Source of the DNA: an uncultured Bacteroidales bacterium
GTDB lineage: Bacteria; Bacteroidota; Bacteroidia; Bacteroidales; UBA932
NCBI GenBank assembly: GCA_900317065.1
Contig: ONFK01000076.1
Coordinates: forward strand, 1 to 7,397
Reading direction: 5' to 3'
Length of the DNA: 7,397 nucleotides
Shown in pieces: positions 5,583 through 7,397 of this stretch (its first letter is position 1; each line of letters opens with the position of its first letter). The translations under genes and the position numbers were made by a program. Under the pieces are notes generated by a model. That model worked only from the letters and a program-made list of their open reading frames with translations, was not told the DNA's origin and searched no databases.

Positions 5583-7031
5583 TTAAGCGAAAGGGAAAAG
5601 TTTGGTGAGCCAGAAGAATCCGAGGACGAATCCAACCACGCCCACTATGATGCCGACCTTGGCCATGTCCTTGGTCTCCACCAGGCCGGTGGAAGAAGCG
5701 ATGGCGTTCGGAGGGGTGGAAATCGGGAAGAGCATTGCGATGGAGGCGCAGACGGCGATGAAGGAAATCATTGCCTGAGTGCCGCCGAGAGCCATGAAGC
5801 TTGCATTGTTTGCAGCATCGGGATCCGCCATACCTTCGGCCACCACTATAAGAATAGGAATCAGCAGGGCCGCGGTAGCGGAGTTGCTGATGAAGTTCGA
5901 GAGGAAGTAGCAGACGAGGCCGGCCACGACGAGCACGACGACCACGGACATGCTTCCGAAAGGAATGGCCTCGATAAGCACCTTGGCAAGACCGGTCCCC
6001 TGCAGGGCGGTTCCGAGGGCGAAACCTCCGGCCACCAACCAGAGCACGCTCCAGTTGATTTCCTTGATATCTTCCTTGGTGAAGATTCCGGTGGCGGTGA
6101 GAACTCCCAGAGGGATGAGGGCGACCACGTTGGAATTGATGTGATGGATCTGCTCGGTCATCCAGAGGAGGATGGTGCCTATGAAGGTGACCCATACGAC
6201 GGTGGTCTTCCAGTCTTTCCCCCGCTTGTTCTCAGGGATGTTCAGCACGACCTCCTTGCTCTTGAAGGGGAAGAAGATCTGCAGGAGAACCCACGCGAAG
6301 AGTATCATGATGAGCACGTAGGGAACCATGCGGAAGGTCCAGTCCGCGAATCCGACGGCCTTGCCGGCATCCTCGAGGAAACGCACTGCAGTAGCGTTCG
6401 GAGGGGTTCCGATAGGAGTTCCTATACCGCCGAGATTGGCTGCCACGGGAATGGCAAGCGAGAGACCGATACGGCCTTTGTCATCGGCAGGCAGGGCGGC
6501 GAGCACAGGGGCCAGGAACGCAAGCATCATAGCTGCGGTGGCGGTGTTGCTCATGAACATCGAGAAGATGGATATTACCAGCAGGAAGCCCAGAAGCACC
6601 ATCTTCGGTTTCTTTCCGAAAGGCTTGAGAAGGAAACGGGCCATGGTGACGTCCAGACCGTATTTCTCCGCCATGATGGCAAGCACGAAACCGCCGAGGA
6701 AGAGCATCACGACCGGATCCGCGAAGGATGCCATCAGGTCTTTGTAATTCACCAGCTTGCCGGCCTCGGGAGTGCAGAGGAAGCCGAGACCTTTGTTGGA
6801 AACGGTCAGCAGCGACAGCACTATCACCAGGAGGGAGGTTGTCCAGTTGGGAATGATCTCGAAGATCCACATCAGTGCAGCGAAAACGAACAATGCGATC
6901 ACGCGCTGCTGGGTGGCGGTAAGGGCGTCGATGCCGAAGAACGATGTAGGCACAGCCCAGAGAAAAATCGTGGCTATCAGGACTATAGGCAGTAGCACAC
7001 AATACTTGACATTGAATTTCTTGTCAGCCAT
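5583..7031 (-). CDS. SLC13/DASS-family sodium-coupled dicarboxylate transporter
   Basis: A 482-residue inner membrane protein with the inverted-repeat design of the divalent anion:Na+ symporters (INDY type). The first half carries the Na+/substrate motif SNT at 161-163 (MFMSNTATAAMM) and GGIGTPIGTPPNA ending at 213. The second half repeats this as SNS at 382-384 (ISNSATAALLIP) and PISTPPNAI at about 436-444. Two hairpin regions and about 11 membrane segments fit the family, and the length is normal. Such proteins import (or exchange) succinate, fumarate, malate or related anions using Na+. The second motif has serine instead of the common threonine, a mild change. The ATG at 7029-7031 gives a short basic N-terminus (MADKKFNVKY) before the first membrane span. 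It is the first gene of an operon with the DcaP-type porin. Sulfate or other anions remain possible. Confidence 0.92.
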   Translation of the reverse strand: MADKKFNVKYCVLLPIVLIATIFLWAVPTSFFGIDALTATQQRVIALFVFAALMWIFEIIPNWTTSLLVIVLSLLTVSNKGLGFLCTPEAGKLVNYKDLMASFADPVVMLFLGGFVLAIMAEKYGLDVTMARFLLKPFGKKPKMVLLGFLLVISIFSMFMSNTATAAMMLAFLAPVLAALPADDKGRIGLSLAIPVAANLGGIGTPIGTPPNATAVRFLEDAGKAVGFADWTFRMVPYVLIMILFAWVLLQIFFPFKSKEVVLNIPENKRGKDWKTTVVWVTFIGTILLWMTEQIHHINSNVVALIPLGVLTATGIFTKEDIKEINWSVLWLVAGGFALGTALQGTGLAKVLIEAIPFGSMSVVVVLVVAGLVCYFLSNFISNSATAALLIPILIVVAEGMADPDAANNASFMALGGTQAMISFIAVCASIAMLFPISTPPNAIASSTGLVETKDMAKVGIIVGVVGFVLGFFWLTKLFPFA

Positions 7032-7058
7032 ATTTTAGTTAAACTGTAAAATTCGCAC

Positions 7059-7090
7059 AAAAAATGCAACCGCCAATCAAGGCGGCTGCA
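7059..7090 (-). terminator. intrinsic terminator of gdhA
   Basis: Read on the minus strand, TGCAGCCGCC and GGCGGTTGCA form a 10-bp stem (one G-U pair) around a 6-nt loop, followed directly by six Ts (7064-7059). It lies 41 nt past the gdhA stop and 27 nt before the transporter start. This is a textbook intrinsic terminator for gdhA, separating it from the dicarboxylate operon. The G-U pair works only in the minus-strand RNA, which supports that direction. Confidence 0.82.
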
Positions 7091-7096
7091 AATTTA
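7089..7096 (-). promoter_or_regulatory. candidate -7 box for the SLC13-porin operon
   Basis: TAAATTTG on the minus strand (7096 to 7089) matches TAnnTTTG exactly. Transcription would start near 7082-7085, inside the upstream arm of the gdhA terminator, leaving a leader of about 52 nt. No clear TTTG -33 box is visible; the region upstream is AT-rich. It is the only exact -7 box I see in the gap. Confidence 0.42.
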
Positions 7097-7097
7097 G

Positions 7098-7117
7098 TAA
7101 TTATTTATAAATAATTA
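7098..7117. promoter_or_regulatory. perfect 20-bp AT-rich palindrome upstream of the SLC13-porin operon
   Basis: TAATTATTTA is followed directly by its reverse complement, with no spacer and no mismatch. It lies one base upstream of the candidate -7 box, covering the space between -7 and -33, and 14 nt after the gdhA stop. This is a typical place for a repressor-type operator bound by a dimer. The cognate regulator is unknown, and composition (no G or C) makes a chance palindrome less unlikely than usual. Confidence 0.4.
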
Positions 7118-7131
7118 AATTAAAACGCGGC

Positions 7132-7397
7132 TTAAATGATGCCCTGCTCAAGCATTGCGGTAGCGACCTTCATGAATCCGGCGATGTTGGCGCCCTTCAC
7201 ATAGTCAACGCTGCCGTCGGCACGGGTGCCGAACTTGACGCACTGCTCGTGGATGCTCTCCATGATGTGATGCAGACGGTCGTCGACCTCCTGCGCCGTC
7301 CAGCTGAGGTGAGCGGCGTTCTGGGTCATTTCGAGACCGGAAGTGGCGACACCGCCGGCGTTCACGGCCTTGCCGGGAGCGAAGAGTATGCCGTTAT
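7132..7397 (-). CDS. gdhA: NADP-type glutamate dehydrogenase, C-terminal part (enters from the right edge)
   Basis: The last 87 residues plus stop of a hexameric bacterial glutamate dehydrogenase, which interconverts 2-oxoglutarate plus ammonia and glutamate in the cytosol. The segment closely follows the well-known GdhA C-terminus: FAPGKAVNAGGVATSGLEM, then TQNAAHLSW, a VDDRLHHIMESIHEQC stretch, and NYV-type YVKGANIAGFMKVATAML with the final QGII. The frame is open to the right edge, so the start and the catalytic lysines lie outside the window. It is followed by an intrinsic terminator, so it is probably transcribed separately from the dicarboxylate operon. The family call is very firm; NADP rather than NAD preference is inferred from resemblance to the E. 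coli-type enzyme. Confidence 0.95.
   Translation of the reverse strand, partial: NGILFAPGKAVNAGGVATSGLEMTQNAAHLSWTAQEVDDRLHHIMESIHEQCVKFGTRADGSVDYVKGANIAGFMKVATAMLEQGII

Noticed and set aside
4361..5608. A 415-codon open frame on the plus strand opposite the DcaP-type porin
   Set aside because: No signal, domain or start context; it mirrors the codon bias of the porin gene, which has a signal peptide and barrel features.
5553..6995. A 480-codon open frame on the plus strand opposite the SLC13 transporter
   Set aside because: Its product is extremely rich in His, Glu, Gly and Asp with no recognisable domain, as expected from the complement of a transporter with strong codon bias. The minus-strand gene has full family motifs.

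Overview
The window looks like chromosomal DNA from a fairly GC-rich member of the Bacteroidales (Bacteroidota), plausibly an uncultured gut lineage. This rests on several signs: exact Bacteroidota-type -7 boxes (TAnnTTTG) before several genes, scarce Shine-Dalgarno sequences, a DcaP-type outer membrane porin, an AraC-type regulator of the Bacteroidetes style, and Bacteroidetes-like versions of all seven proteins. There are no tRNA or rRNA genes, CRISPR arrays, transposases or phage genes.

Left part (1-4252). At the left edge a TolC-type outer membrane efflux gene runs leftward out of the window; only its N-terminal 169 codons are present. It is divergent from an AraC-family regulator (654-1568), and the 144-bp gap between them carries promoter-like boxes and a spaced 9-nt direct repeat. 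The regulator is followed 18 nt later by a MATE-family multidrug/metabolite exporter (1587-2966). That gene's stop codon overlaps by one base the start of a MalY/PatB-type pyridoxal-phosphate C-S lyase (2966-4252). AraC, MATE and C-S lyase form a probable operon. An exact -7 box lies so close to the MATE start that a leaderless transcript is possible. The C-S lyase carries an extra segment of about 37 residues, encoded by a 110-bp DNA palindrome with three nested inverted repeats. This looks like an in-frame insertion of a palindromic element and is the most unusual thing in the window.

Right part (4253-7397, all on the minus strand). The C-terminal end of an NADP-type glutamate dehydrogenase gene (gdhA) enters from the right edge and is closed by a clear intrinsic terminator. 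Next comes a two-gene operon: an SLC13/DASS-family sodium-coupled dicarboxylate transporter (7031-5583) and, 10 nt later, a DcaP-type outer membrane porin (5572-4313). Together they would give a TonB-independent route for dicarboxylates such as succinate, fumarate or malate across both membranes. The operon's promoter candidate overlaps the gdhA terminator and abuts a perfect 20-bp AT-rich palindrome. The convergent junction between the porin and the C-S lyase contains two adjacent hairpins.

The genes are ordinary families in a plausible order. The points worth a second look are the palindromic insert in the C-S lyase, the overlapping regulatory architecture before the dicarboxylate operon, and the paired repeat in the tolC/araC gap. 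All functional assignments come from motifs read by eye, not from database searches.
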